From Chrysomallon squamiferum (taxonomy: Eukaryota; Mollusca; Gastropoda; Neomphalida; Peltospiridae), in assembly GCA_012295275.1 (NCBI GenBank), contig CM022673.1, forward strand, positions 11,574,288 to 11,638,287: a DNA stretch of 64,000 nucleotides, read 5' to 3'. The notes below the pieces were generated by a model. It saw only the letters and a list, made by a program, of their open reading frames with translations. It did not search any database and was not told the DNA's origin. The position numbers were made by a program, and so were the translations under genes. Positions 46,512 to 61,306 of the stretch are shown piece after piece; within the stretch, counting starts at the first letter, position 1; each line of letters opens with the position of its first letter.

Positions 46512-49500
46512 CACTACCACTATTTTAACTAAGATACTTACTGGTTCATTCCCTTAATGCAGATGGCCAAGTCTTTTGTCATGAAGCCAGATTCTATGGT
46601 ATCAATACAGACTTGTTCTAAAGTGCTTGCGAAACTGGCTAAGTCCTTATTTCCATCAAGCTTAGCTCTGTGAGCCAGGCCACGAGTCCAGGCGAATATA
46701 GAAGCTGAAAAACAATTAAATTAATAAAATAAATAAAATAAATAAAATAAATAAAACAAGTAAAAATAAATAAATACAAGTAAATGAATTTTGTTTCAAA
46801 TGAAGTTTATTAGTTGGTAAGTGAGATGGTATCATTTTACCTGCTCTGGTAAGAAGAAAACTATTAGTAATGTAGTTATTTAGTCAGTTCTACACTGTAC
46901 TAACTAACAGTTTTTAATGTTACAGATAACAATTACAACACTTCTTTTTTTTTTTTTTTTTCTCAGAAGTAGTAAAAAGGTGTTGGATATATCCACAGAA
47001 ATAAAAAAATATCCTCACACACAGACAAAAACACACCCTACAGATGTGCACACACACTTTAATGTTTATATATAGACACACACACTTACACCTGTAATCT
47101 ATAAACAAAAGCTGTAGACAGAAACCTAGAGTTTGTAGATGTCTCTCTTTTTCTTGCTGATGAAAACATGAATGCACACACACACACACATCTATAAATT
47201 CAAATAACCTATGGAGTTTGTAGACATCTCTTTCCCCTGCTGATGAAAATGAAAACATGAATGAACACACACATTTCTCTTTTTTTGCACATGAATAAAT
47301 CTATAAATTCAAATAACCTATGGAGTTTGTAGATGTCTCTTTCTCTTGCTGATGAAAACATGAATACACACACACACACACACACACATCTATAAATTCA
47401 AATAACCTATGGAGTTTGTAGATGTCTCTTTCTCCTGCTGATGAAAACATGAATACACACACACACACACATCTATAAATTCAAATAACCTATGGAGTTT
47501 GTAGACGTCTCTTTCCCCTGCTGATGAAAGCGGTAATGTCTCGTCACTGTGCCATGGGCAGCTTCAGCCTCTACCGTCTTTCCGTCTGGACAGATCAGCA
47601 CACTGGTCATCATACCAAGTGACCCAAAACCTAGAACATTTCAAAATTTATATATCAGATTACACACAACCACACACACAACCACACACACAAACAAACA
47701 CACAAAGACACACACACACACAAACAAACACACAAAGACACACACACAAACACACAAAGACACACACACACAACACACAGAAACATACACATACACAAAC
47801 ACAAACATACACACACAAATACATCCAAAATTATAGTTCAGTATAAGATGTTTAAGTATGAAACCCATCAACATACATTAACAAACCACTAATTAACTTA
47901 TTAGTCATTTGTTACAACTTTATCAAAATCCCAACATTTTTAATTGTATTAACTAACATTTAACCTTTGTTTTTGTTTCTTTTTTTTTGAAAAAAATAGT
48001 CTGTTATCTGTTATGCCATTTTTAGAAAGACATTTTACTATACAATTAATAATCTGTATTTCTTTTTTTTTCTTTTTTTTGTATGATACTTATTAGAAAA
48101 AAACAAAAACAAAATAATTATTTTATTGAGCTATATATCAATGTAACAACTAACAGATTGTTCCAAAGTGTACAAGCAAATTAATTTTCTGTTTTATGCT
48201 CTGAAACTGGACTGGTTACCTTGAGCCACAGAATCAGACTGCACATCCCCATCATAATTCTTACACGCCCAAACAAAGCCTCCTTCTGACTTCATCACAT
48301 AGGCAACCATGTCGTCAATCAGGCGATGCTCATACCAGATTTTCTTAGCTTCAAACTTCTGTTTATATTCTCTGTTTGAAATTTTAATGAAGTAACAATA
48401 TTGTATCTGTATTTCAGCCCCCTCCCAAATAGGGGTTGTGAAAGTATATCTGACAAGTACTTTTAACAGCAGTTTAAAAAGATTAAAAAAACTTTTGTGT
48501 ATTTGTGTGGAGATTATATATATATATAAACACACACACATACACACACACAAGAAAAATACTGTCATAAAATAACAATTGTAATGAATTATCATACATT
48601 GTATCTCTTGCTGACACAACAAATGTTACTTTTATGATCAGTTTGATTAAGCTAGCACTATTTTGATTCAAGCAATTGATTTTGTTTTTCTAATTTTCTT
48701 TTTTTTTGTTTCTTTATTTATAAAAAGGATAAGGATTGAGAACAGTAACTATAAAGAAATCAGATAAATGAAGATGCTGGAATAAACACTTTTACACTTA
48801 CTTATCATACACCTCTTGGAAAATGTCTTTAAATCGACCGTCATATTTCTTCAGAATTGTGTTTTTAGTACTGTAAAGAGAAAAAGATTTTTAGATCATT
48901 TTACAGTTATAACAAGCCATTTATACATACATATGTACATACATACATATACATATATAGACTTGACGAGATGTCATTGTGATATAGCAGTGAACAATTG
49001 GGAAGGATAAAAGCAAATATATTTGTGTAACTGAAGATTTATCTCTGAATAAATAACTGAAACAGTAGCTGTATTTTCCTAGGTGACTGTTTTATTTGAT
49101 TTTATATACAAAAATAAACCAACAAAAGAACTTCTCACTAAAATAATACAAATGTAGAGAATCTTGGAGACCATCATTTTTCTGTGTAGACTTGTTTTAT
49201 CATTGTCATACTTTATGTTTAACAAAGGTTGATGTACAATTGAAATAAAACAATTATTTGAAAGAATAAAAGTTGTATTTAGACTTGTTTTATGAACAAT
49301 ATATAAATTTTATTAATAAAAAAATAAAATGTTCTTACCTTAGATACAGGGGCCAACCTTTCTCCAGTGCAAAGGTCATTGAACTGTAAGCAAAATCTCT
49401 GATACTCTGTAAAAGAAGTCCAAAGTTTTAGTTTTAAAAAAACCCAAAGTCTTTAAATTCATACAGTGAAATAAATTAAAATTAATTGATATTTTAAATA

Positions 49501-52500
49501 ATAGCTAAAACTAGTGAATACAGTGGATTATGAGATCATTCTCTTTTGTGCTTCCAGTGGGTTCTTTCCAGTTCTAACAAGTGCTCTCAAATAATTCATC
49601 AAAAACCATGGAACTGCAAAACTATGCTACTAATAAACAAAACTGAACTTCTCTTAAGTAATGAGTAAACAAATTATCCATATATTTGTTAATATTGAAA
49701 TATGTCACATTAAATATTCATTCATACTGTAAAGACTGGGCTCTACAAATTCATTTAAGAAATAATAATAGCTGCTTTATTAATAAAAAAAAGACTTGTT
49801 GTATCCCCAAGATACACATCTAGGCTCTGTTATAGTAATAACCCTTCTGGCAACAGTAACTAAATATATATTGGTACTAATAATAAATACATTACATATA
49901 TATATATATACACATACACACACATACATATATGTATATATTTATATATATATACATATGCACAAACACACACAAGTATATACACAGACATATTGATGCT
50001 CTCTCTAGATATCAGAAATGTACTTACAGCATCAGTGTTGTACATCCCCATGGCAACACCGCCTGATTCCTTGAAGTCAAACACTGTGTATTCCTGAGGA
50101 CTGCTACCATCTGCTGGTGTGTATTTTATCTCCACTTTGCCTGGTCCCGGAACCACAAAGTCTGTGGCTTTATACTGAAACAGTATCAACAAAATATCTC
50201 TACAGTTTGTGACAAAGAATACAAAACTCATATACACAATCAAAAACAAGTAAGTAAGTATTAGCTTACACTAAAAAAAAAAAAATATCTAGTGTACTTG
50301 CTGTTAGGTATTTGTTGTAACTGAAGTTTTATAACTTTTAGCTGAATAAATATTTATATTTGTAGTTATATCCAACATTTACAGTATTCTAGGTAAGTTC
50401 ATTTAATTCTTTTGGAGTATAAAAACCTTATTTCTCATCTGGCTTTCTTTGGATGAAGGTGTCATTATATCAAGAATTTTTATATTTTTTTTACCATTAT
50501 TATTGACAGTAATAATGGTGAAAGGCAGTTGTTAAATACAAAAAGGGATTGTTCATTCATTCTTTCATTCATTTACTCATGCATTCACTTGTTCATACTG
50601 GCTGTGGCACTCACCTGATCGCCAAAAGCATGACGACCAATCACAATACTTTTTATCCAGCCTGGAACAAGGCGGGGAATGTTCTTGCAAATAATGGCTT
50701 CCCGGAAAACCGTTCCACCCAGAATGTTCCGGATTGTTCCATTGGGCGACTTCCACATCTGTTTCAGCTTGAATTCTTAAATTAAAAAAAAAAAATTAAA
50801 TTGAAAAAAAAAAAAAGGACTTAAATATATTAACAAGTAAAAAGATTTATTATTAAAAATAATAAAAATATTTTAGAATTTTATATATATATATATTTAA
50901 ATTATAGGAAAATATATAAGAAAAAAACAACAACAATGAATTAAACTCATAACTAGAACAAGAAGAAACAAAAACAAATACTAATTATGTGAAACATAAA
51001 AAAAAAAAAAGGAAAAAAAAGATTTTTTTTTTTTTATTAAGAGTATATATTACATCTATATTATACATCTTATTCCAGTTTCTATTATATTTTACCTTCA
51101 ACTCTTTTTTCATCAGGTGTGATTGTTGCACATTTAATTCCAACATTGTACTTCTTGATAGCATAGGCTGCATCTTTAGTCACTGAGAAAAAAAGAAAGA
51201 AATAATAATAATATTAATAAAATAAAAAAATAATATATATTACTTTGGATGTACATGTTTGTCAGTGTGTGTGCATACATGCTTGCAAGCATATGAATAT
51301 AAACAAATTAATAATGACGTTTTTGCATTGGTGTTTTGATTAATTATTTATTTATTTATTTAAAGTATTAAAATTAATTTCAAAATACTTTAAATAAATA
51401 AAAATAAAACAAAAAGAACTTAATATGAACTGAAATTTTATTAACTTTGTAGTTTTATGTCAAAATTTCTCATTCGACTCAGACATTACAGGACTGCAGA
51501 TTTTGAGAATGGAGCTCAGTCTCTGGTTTATAAATGAATTGAGAATAAACAAATGAGAACATTTTTCAGTAAATATAAAAAATTACCCTCATCATCTGTG
51601 GCATCTCGGTTCTGAATGCTTAGATCATAGGAATGAAGTTCAAGGTCAACAAAAGGTAAAATAAGTTTTTCTTTGATTGCGTCCCATATGATACTGAAAT
51701 AAAAATTGAATGCCATTATAAATTTTAGTCAAGGAATTCACTTATAAACTAAAATACATGCTGATTTACATGAAATTATTTGTATCTCAGTAATATCTCA
51801 AACTTCATACTTTAAAAAAAACAAAAACAAATTATTGATGGAGTTAGTTCTTTTTGTTTTCAGTTTTTTTTAAATGTTTGATAATTTAAATATTACCGTA
51901 TATACTTGTGTATAAGTCGAATTTTTGGGAGACTATATTAAGATAATATTTTGGGGGTCGACTTATACATAGGTAATGCTTTTGTAGCTGTTGCTGAAGA
52001 GTCGCCATTTTGACTATTTTTTGCTACGGGATGCATCTAAAATAATTGCGGTCTTTCAGCTTTTCAAAAATATAATTTTATCGTATAAAAAATTTTGAAA
52101 AATTAAATAACAAAACCAAATATGAATGTAAAACATGATATTCTTCTGTTTAATGACATAAAAATACATTTTAAAGCTACTTCCTTCTGGCTTGCAATGA
52201 TCTAGGAATGCAGACTTCTCTGCCAAATTGCACTAAATATAAAAAAAAAAAAATTGTAAAGAAATTTGGTGAAATAATATTGCAATATTAATATCCACTA
52301 CCGACAAATTTTGTAAATCATAGAACGGCTAAATATAACGGTAAGTTAGGTCTCCATGTTAGATTACATTAAAGAGATACTTTTTATGATACATTTAGGC
52401 TATAGCTTGTTTTTTTACGTTATTATGGTTTTTAGGTAAACAGCTTGCAACTAATGTTACAGTAATGGAGGCCTTCATGGTCTTAAAAATAGTGACGGTG

Positions 52501-54356
52501 CCTGGAATCTACAGTCGACTTATACACAAGTAATACCTAAAATGACACAATTTTTGGTCTTAAAATACACATTGACTTATACATAAGGTCGCCTTGTACA
52601 CAAGTATATACGGTAATTAAAAACTGGGGAAAAAATGAATGAAAATATGAAAAACAATGAATAAATAAATAGATAGACAGATAAATAAATAAATAAATAA
52701 ATGAAATGAAAATTTAAAAATACAAATCAAAATTAAAAATACAAAATAAAATAATAATAAATAAATAAATAAACTGAAAAATAATAATATATATAATCAA
52801 GTTTTAAAATCTGCAACCTCATGTTGAAAACAAAAATATCTGCAGTCTGTTAAACTACAATTTTCTTTTTTTTCCTTTACAACTTGTAACTAACTAATAC
52901 TCTGTAAACATCAGTTAACCCTTTAACATTAGGAAAGAGAAAATAATGAAAGTGCTAAACAGTAACATCCACTAAATAACTTTATGTATATACAGTTCTG
53001 CAAACTATTATGTTTCAAAACTGTTAACCTGCAGTGAATGCAATAGGAATTCTAATATTAAGAAAGAGAAAACATTAACATCCATATTAAATAACCTTGT
53101 ATAAACATTCTCAAAGCTATCATATAGCAATTTTCTTAATGTGCAGTAAAAATAACAGAAATTAGCTAGAATAAAATAAACAGACAAACAGAACATTTAT
53201 ACTTTGTCTTAAAAACATTTTCACCAACACATGGTGTGCACACACACACACACACAAACAAACACACATATATTTTTACAATTTATATTCTTTAATTCTG
53301 TGTGTTTCTGTTAATATAACTTTCAATTTGTAGGAAATTTAAGGAATACAAATATATACTGTTTTGTGTCTAAAATTAACACACACACACTTTTAAGAAT
53401 ATTCATTTCTTCTGACATAATAAATGTAAATAAAATATATATAAGTAATAAACAGTACATTGATAAAAAAACAAGATAAATTCATAAAATATGATTTTTA
53501 TGCTAATTATCTTTAATATTTTTATAAAAAATATAATCTATTATAAATTTTAAGTATCCATTGCATTTCAGATAACTGCAAAAGATAAAGAAAAAATATT
53601 ATTTATTAAATGTGTTTGGTCGCTTATAAAAATCTGGAATAAGCTTCAGTAAGATTTACTCACTAAAATATACTTAACAGCTATTTTACTATTTTTTCAT
53701 TAATTAATAATAACAATAATTCTTTATATTCGTATTTCCTATTTTATATGCTTAAGATCTTGCAAAAAGTAATTTAAATTTATATTTAATAAGAAAATGA
53801 AATAAAGAAATGGAAAGGTACACGTATTTGTGTGAGAGAGACAGATGCAGCTGTGATAAAACAAATGAAAAAAAAAAAAAAAAAAAAAAAAAAAATGAAA
53901 AAGGCTATAGAACGTGACAATAAATTCAGTTTTTTAGGATCAAAGTCCATTATTAAATATGCCTATCAAAATCACCTGTCACTGGGATTATTCAGGTTAA
54001 ATCTTAAAATTATTTTGTCTTTATATTTTTCAGTTCATAGTACATTTACGACAAACATTAAAATTATTTTTTCTTCAATACCGATTTAAAAAAAAAAAAA
54101 AAAAAACAAACAAACAATACAACTAATATGGACAATAATAATACATTCCGATGTACGAAATGTTTAGTAAATACAAGCAAAACATTAAGTTCTGATGCTA
54201 AAATCTTACCGTGTCATTTCATCTCCCTGCATTTCGACAACCGGTCCGCCTGAAACATAAACAGTCACATTTTCATACTGTATAAAATAAAGCGATAATA
54301 ATGCATGTATTATGAACAAACAACAACGAAATATAGTTACCTTTAATTTTCCCCAT
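45860..54356 (-). CDS. IDH1: Isocitrate dehydrogenase [NADP], cytosolic type, complete
   Basis: Oxidative decarboxylation of isocitrate to 2-oxoglutarate with production of NADPH. Twelve exons on the minus strand: 54356-54341, 54249-54210, 51693-51587, 51182-51096, 50775-50615, 50174-50028, 49406-49339, 48870-48802, 48371-48220, 47630-47490, 46704-46542 and 45944-45860. Borders are GT..AG and all phases agree. The product is 411 aa (human IDH1: 414). Seen: [26 protein letters not shown] with the substrate arginines, [15 protein letters not shown] (its Arg matches human R132), [13 protein letters not shown] with the metal-site region, [19 protein letters not shown], and the NADP-binding HGTVTRHYR. 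No mitochondrial presequence precedes MGKIKGG. The C terminus is SHS, not a clear peroxisomal PTS1 (human ends AKL), so a cytosolic product is inferred. Two introns carry the oddities described in findings. Confidence 0.97.
47098..47529 (-). repeat. Tandem copies of the IDH1 exon 10 edge with (CA)n spacers
   Basis: Four copies of a block lie in the intron next to the true exon border: about 47098-47170 (degraded), 47191-47265, 47299-47373 and 47389-47463. The fifth, 47471-47529, is the real exon end plus donor. On the minus strand each intact copy holds the last 38 or so bases of the exon (coding FHQQ(G/E)KETSTNSI), the donor ATAG|GTTATTTG and TTTATAGATG, followed by (TG)n. Confidence 0.9.
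47657..47820 (+). repeat. (AC)n-rich tract
   Basis: A long impure AC-rich tract with CACACAAA and AAACAC interruptions. Open frames on both strands over it are artefacts. Confidence 0.9.
51894..52615. mobile_element. Nonautonomous DNA transposon (MITE-like) with terminal inverted repeats
   Basis: The left end at 51896 reads CCGTATATACTTGTGTATAA and the right end at 52613 is its inverted copy (CTTGTACACAAGTATATACGG, 1-2 mismatches over about 24 bases). Both are flanked by TA (51894-51895 and 52614-52615), as expected for a TA target duplication. The element is about 718 bp with no transposase frame. The motif TCGACTTATACA recurs inside near both ends, making nested inverted repeats. It sits in the second IDH1 intron. 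Confidence 0.8.
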
Positions 54357-54480
54357 TTTACTATCCGTTTTCTTCACAAAAATGAAAGCACTGCTCGAAT
54401 GGTTTTTGGAATGAATGCCAAGGACGTTAATTGAACTTTGACCTTAGAAAACCTTACTATGGTCCGATGTTATAAGCATT
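54357..54480 (-). promoter_or_regulatory. IDH1 promoter region with a DR1 nuclear-receptor element
   Basis: On the minus strand, 54444-54432 reads AGGTCAAAGTTCA, a direct repeat of the nuclear-receptor half-site spaced by one base (DR1), the type bound by HNF4 and PPAR/RXR. It lies 76-88 bp upstream of the IDH1 ATG, so it may even be in the 5' UTR. Confidence 0.5.
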
Positions 54481-55647
54481 TGATTTGATGTCGATATGGT
54501 TGTGTCTCCGTATCAGCATGTTTGTGTATATGTTTATACGTATCAGTGTGTGTGTGTGTGTCTGTGTGTGTGTGTGTGTTGTGTGTGTGAATTCGATGTT
54601 GGGCTCAACTGAAACATAACCTTTATTAGGTTCTCTTGTTGCGGTCCAGTAATCCATAACGTATTTCGCGTCAATGCGTAATTTTTTTTTAATGATAATG
54701 ATAAATAAATTTCGGTTCACAATAGTAATGACATTGTCAATCGAGTTGAAGCAAGCATGAAATCATAAAGCATTTGAATAATAAAAAAACATTATTCTGA
54801 ATTAAATATAATTAGTTTTGTTACGAAGAGTAATTACAACCAAACTGAATTCTGGATGAACTAAATCTAAATCTAAATTTAATAATAATAATAATTATAA
54901 TAAAAATAATAATATCAGAGTTAATATAAATATTAATAAGCCCTGACAACTAAGTAATTTGTACACAATTAGTTTCATGATTGTTTATATTTATGTGTTT
55001 AATCTAATGCGACAATATTGGAAGTGTCATAAATTTGTGTATGTTGTTGTGTATTGTTCTTTTTACTGTGAATGAATATCTCTGTCTCTCTCATAATGAG
55101 CTGGACATTATCTGTATACTTCAAAACTCTATGAATGTAGATTTGGCTAACTTAAATCTGTAACAAGATTTATTAGATATACTGATAAATAATAATTCAT
55201 GAATGGAAACCCCTGCCATCTCTTAAATAGGTATCATCATCATCATCATCATCATCATCACTGACCACTGGAGCAATGCAGTCATCCTTACAGTGTTGCA
55301 AATGCCACCTTGATATGCTAGTCTGATGAGGTCCACTCAAAAATTCTTTAGCAGAAAGGCAACATTTCATAGAAAAACACTCTCTGTGAAACACCAGTCA
55401 TGATGTACTTTGTAATCTTTCCTTTGATTATTAACCAAATCAGTTTACCTGATTCATTAACTGATTTTATTTCTGTAAAAAATTTTTTTTTTTTTTTTTA
55501 TTTAAGTATAAAATGTTTTCTTGCACTCTTTTTGACCTATATAGATTAGTCATATCCTGCTATGTCAGACATTTTAAACAGGGGGCAAATCCAGTGTCAT
55601 GTTTAGAGAGTTGAACTCTTGATACCCCAAGAAGAGAGAAACAAAAA

Positions 55648-55706
<59 letters not shown>

Positions 55707-55741
55707 TAATAATAATAGTAGTAGTAGTAGTAGTAGTAGTA

Positions 55742-55777
<36 letters not shown>

Positions 55778-58700
55778 ATAATAATAGTAGTAGTAGTAGT
55801 AGTAGTAGTGGTAGTAGTAGTGGTAGTGGTAGTGGTAGTGGTAGTAGTAGTAGTAATAAAAATAGACACAGTTGGACTCTATTGGGCCAGATGTGCTCCA
55901 GTTGATATTCTGTTTATGTCAATATCATTGGCAGGTCCTAGCCGAAATATATTTATAGGTTTAGGTAGAAGTTAGATAAATATACATGTATATACTAAAC
56001 ACATAGGTAGACAGAACAATACACACACATACACATATATAGAGTAAGAAATATATATATATATATATATATATATAGTGTAACCCTTTACTCAAAATCT
56101 TAAATCTTTTCTTGAACATGCGACAGCTGAAGCACATAATTTATTATTTCTCTCAAATTTTTGATTGTTTAAGTTATCACATAAACTGGACACCCAGCCA
56201 GAACTATGGTAATAAATATAACCCAAGTAGAGTGATAGGGTTATCATTATATTCACATCTGGCATTCGACACTTTATGATTAGCATACTAGTGTGGTTGT
56301 CCGATATACTGAGTTTGCAGTGTGATTTAATTATTGAGTGGTATGCCATACACTGATCCTAGTAAAACATCTGCTGATCACTTATGTTTTATGTTTTATT
56401 TTTTAAATTATTATTATTATTTTTTTTAATGAAATTTATTTTGTCTTGAAGAAATTAGCTTCCTCTTTTTTAAAATGGTGGAACCGTTGAGTTTATGTTG
56501 AAGGCAGTAACTTTAATTTGGGAAGGGACAAGAATGATTTAAAAAAAGTAAATAAAATATACAAAAGAATTATAATAAATAAATAATTATAATCCATAAC
56601 AGTTGACGAATGTTATGTATCGACTCCGTCTTGCACAAACTGAACAAAAAATAACAATGGAAACTGAAATTTAATTATTTTTCATTTATTCACACCATCT
56701 CTAATTCTGTTGTTAATTTAATAACCTTTTTATTTTTAAGACATTTTGAAATGAAATTCATTATTTTGAATGAATAAAAAAATAAAAATTAAAAAAAAAA
56801 ATAAAATGTTATCAAATAAAAAAAAAAACAAAAAAATGAATACATATAAATAATAAATTTATTTAATAATAATAATAATAATAATAATATAGAGCAAAAG
56901 AGAGGTAGAGTGTCTTGCACCTTTTCTAAGTATAATTAATTCATAAAACATATATTTGATCTTTAAAACACACAATTGATAAAAACACAAAACCACAAAA
57001 TCATCTTAAAACAAATAAATAAGTAAATAAATAAAAGAAAACAAAAGATGACGAAAAAGAACCAAGAAGCAACAAAATTAATTATTAAAATAAAAACTAT
57101 AACAACAATATTATTTTTATATAATATTTATTTACTTTTAGTGGAACTATGTGTCATTAGAAAATAATTATAACAAATGACCTAGTGGGATAATGACATG
57201 AAAAATATAGTTTTGTATACACAGTGTTAAAAATAGGTACCAGAACTTCATAAGCATTAAATAATATAAAATAAACATGAATGCTAAGTTAAATATAACA
57301 TAAAATACTTATTAGCATTGGTTTATCACAATTACATCAAAAATAAAATATATACAAGTTTTTAAAGTCTACATAAACTATAAACTATTTAGAAAAAAAG
57401 GTTTTTTATTTTTTATAATTTTTTTTTTTTATAAAATCATATTTTAAACCTTAAATTCATATGCTTGTAAGACTGAGTATAATTACAATAGTAGTTAAAA
57501 AACCTATATATAATAGACAAATCCTGGTTGTTAATGTCATTCTAATGCAAATAGTCATGCTTTTTGGTCATAATGTCCCTGAGGAAAAAAATGTAGATGT
57601 ATATTTATTCTATTAGGCAAGGTATTTCCCAGAGGTAAAATGTAGATATCTAAAAATAATTCCTTTTGCTTGTACAATTATTTTTTTTATTAGTATTATT
57701 TTTTATATATATATATTTAGAAAAGATATCTTGCTGAACTGAGAAACATTGCTGGTTTCATCTAAACAAATCAGAATTAGAAAACTGATATATATATATA
57801 TATATATATATATTGATTTATTGTTAGTTTATCAGTAATTTTATCAGTAATTACAAAAGATTTAGAAATGTAAAAATTAAAAAAAAAAAAAAAAAAAAAG
57901 TTTGAATTGTAATGCCAGAGGCAATTATTAATATAAATTAAAAAAAAAAAAATTAAAATGTTATTCGTCTTTAATAAGACTAATTATGTCCCATGTAATT
58001 AATAGAGTTTATACAAGAAATAATAAATATATTTTAAATGCCAAATGTTGTATACATGAGAAATAAAAACAAATTAAATAACATATTTCCTTCTTCTTTT
58101 TTTGGGGGGGGAGGTGGGGGTTCCCCATCAATTAAGACAGTATTGTGTTAGTATATTAAATATATTCCAAGTAAAAATCACCACATCTATATACAGTAAA
58201 TAAAACAGAATGAAATGTTAGCCTTTTTATTCAAACGCTGTAGTTCAAGAATACAACCAGAAATTAACCATAGAAGTTGATCTTGGATGTTAAAGATTTG
58301 AATGTAATATCCATAAACATGCTGAGCATAAAAATAACTAAACTAAAATACAAAACAAACCTGGATGTAAAATGATCTTTCATTCATAGGCAATTTGAAA
58401 TATTTGTGCGTTTTTTGTTTTTCTTGTTTAAATTAAAGATAGTATAAAAAAATTGTGAAAATTATGTTAAAGCATTGTACACTGTTCATTTTGAATAAGT
58501 AAATATTGAAAAAATAAAAAATAAAAAAATGATAAAATTCAAATTAATTAAAAAACACTGTAATAAGTTAACAATACTTCAGTTAAAAAGAAAAAAAATG
58601 TTAAAAATTTTTTTAAAAATGAAACATCCTTGCTACTTCTTACAAATATGTTAAATAAAATCTACTTTATTAAAATGCATAATTATATTGTAAGCAGAAA

Positions 58701-59745
58701 GGCCCATGCTACCTTGTTAAAATATATTATTATGAGTTATGTACTATTACAATACATTACAATGATTAAATAAATAAATAAATAAATAAATAACAAAAAT
58801 GAATTCCAAATACAAATTATCATGACTTAGAATGAAAAATCTAAAATGTACAGATAATGAAAAAACCACAATAAAGCTTAAATATAAATACAGGCACTTA
58901 ATAAATTATTAAATAACAATATTTATTGTATTGAAAACAATTTAAGACTGTTTCTTTTTACAACCCTATCCATAATAATAATGATAATAACAGTGTTACA
59001 GGTAATGATGATAACTACAATCATCAAAATTTATTTTTTTTAAAATGCATTTAAAATGTTTAAGGAAAATATATTTTTTTACAATTCCTTTCAAAATATT
59101 GACTTTAAAATCTTTACACAAAAGTATAAAACAGAGGAAAAAAATAATAAAAATTATGATATAAATTCTTAGGCTACTTTACATAATTATGAAGTTAAAT
59201 AACAAATTATATATTTATATCTGGAAGTTTAAGATAAATTAAGGATAGAAATTTTTTGATTTGTATTTTAACATCAAGACAAAATAGAGTAAAATAGAAA
59301 ATATGACTTTTAATCTTGTTTGAAAATGATTTTATATTTGCTTGAATTTAAGAATGTGTTGATATCAAAAATTCAAAACTGTTTTAGTTTCAAACACTGA
59401 TGTAAATTTATGACAATTGAATAATATATAATAAAAATAAAATACATATTTAATAAGCAATGATATAAAGTTTGAACAAAAGTATATAAAATTTATAAAA
59501 ATGGATTTTGTATATATATAAAGAAAAAAGTTTGTACAATAAAATATATTATGAATATGTAATATGTGGTTTGAATATAAATATTTCACAAATAATTGAG
59601 TTTACATGAATGACTTTAACAAGCTAATTTGGTTTAATTCAAAATCATGTTCACATTGTCACCTTTTTGAAACTACATCATAACAAACACGCAAAATGAA
59701 TTGTAGATATAAACTAGAATAAAAGGGTGCAAAAACAACAAAAAA

Positions 59746-59798
<53 letters not shown>

Positions 59799-61270
59799 AA
59801 TAAACTAATAAATAGCATAAAAATGTACTTAATAGCATTGTTTCAATGAAAGGTGATCAAGATAAAATAAATGGATTTTGCTTGGAATGTTTTCACAACT
59901 ACAGTATCACAGAATTTTGACTTTCATAATAAAACATTTCTTTTTATGTAAATCTATGAATAAAAAGCATCATCTAAGATTTTATTATTTATCTCTCAAA
60001 ACACTGAATTAAAAAAACCAACATATTTATGATACTTTTAATGCAATTACCACTTACATTTCAAAAGGAAATAAATGAAAAAAATATTCGAAAAAAATGT
60101 GTTTAATACCAGTAAATTATGACATGATTGCAGATGAGCGTAAATTTTAATGAAGAAGGTTGATTCCTACATTTGACAGAGAAAGATCTAACAAAGAACA
60201 AGAATAAATAAATAAAAATTGTGTAATTCTAAGGTATTTTCTTGTATATGACAAACAATTATATACTTTTATTTCATTGATCTCGTTTCATTGGTTTCAT
60301 GGGTCCAAATGGGAAACGTTTGGTTTTGGTTTTACTGATGCATACTGGGATTGTTTATACTACTGTCTGGTGTGGAAGACAGTTTGTAGTATCAAGATTT
60401 TTTTTTTCTTTTTATCCAAAACATGCAAAATCGTTAAACAAATCTTTGTTCATACCAAACAGCATGATATCAAATGTTTATGACACTGAATGTTCAGATG
60501 GTTTTTTTTGATAAAAATATGATAAAATAGATTTCAAAATAATGAGAATATTCAGATACCGAAATTACCTTTCTGCATAAAAAAAATATGACTTCTTAAA
60601 GGTTTTATTCAAATTTAACATAAACTATAAAAAGTAGAATGCATTATTATAGATATAAATAATTATCATTATAATGCTGGTTATCTAAAATAAATTTTAT
60701 ATATCCAAATCTTTTAGACATATATATAAAAACACAAACATTATTTTACAAAAAAAAAAAAAAAAAAAAAAAACACAACATATTCTAAATAGAAAAACTG
60801 CTGCCACAGTAAAAGGTATGCACAATTAAAAACATTTACATATATGAAGCACCTAAAACAATATAAGAAAAAAAAAAGATAAAAAATAAAAAAGATTCAT
60901 GTTTACAAGACAGTTATTTTGCATTAGAATGTCTGTTGAAAATATTCAAAATGATATTAAAATATTAAATAAATAAATAAATAAATAAATAGATAAATAA
61001 ATAGATAAATAAATAAATAAAATAAATAATATAATATAAAATAAAATAAAATAAATCTCAAAAATAGAACAATAAAAAATTTAATGATTAAAAAATAAAT
61101 AAACTGACGTAAAAATAACATTTATAATAATTATACATTAAAAAAAGGAAAAAAACTGTAAAACATTGCAAATAAAGCATTATAAAAAAAAATTCACAAA
61201 ATGAATGAGATTAATTCACAAAACAGTAATATATAATGAGTCACATTAAATAATAACACAGAGACCACAA

Positions 61271-61306
<36 letters not shown>

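Noticed and set aside
55603-55869. Thr/Ile-rich minus-strand open frame
   Set aside because: It is only the translation of a compound AAAT/AAT/AGT microsatellite.
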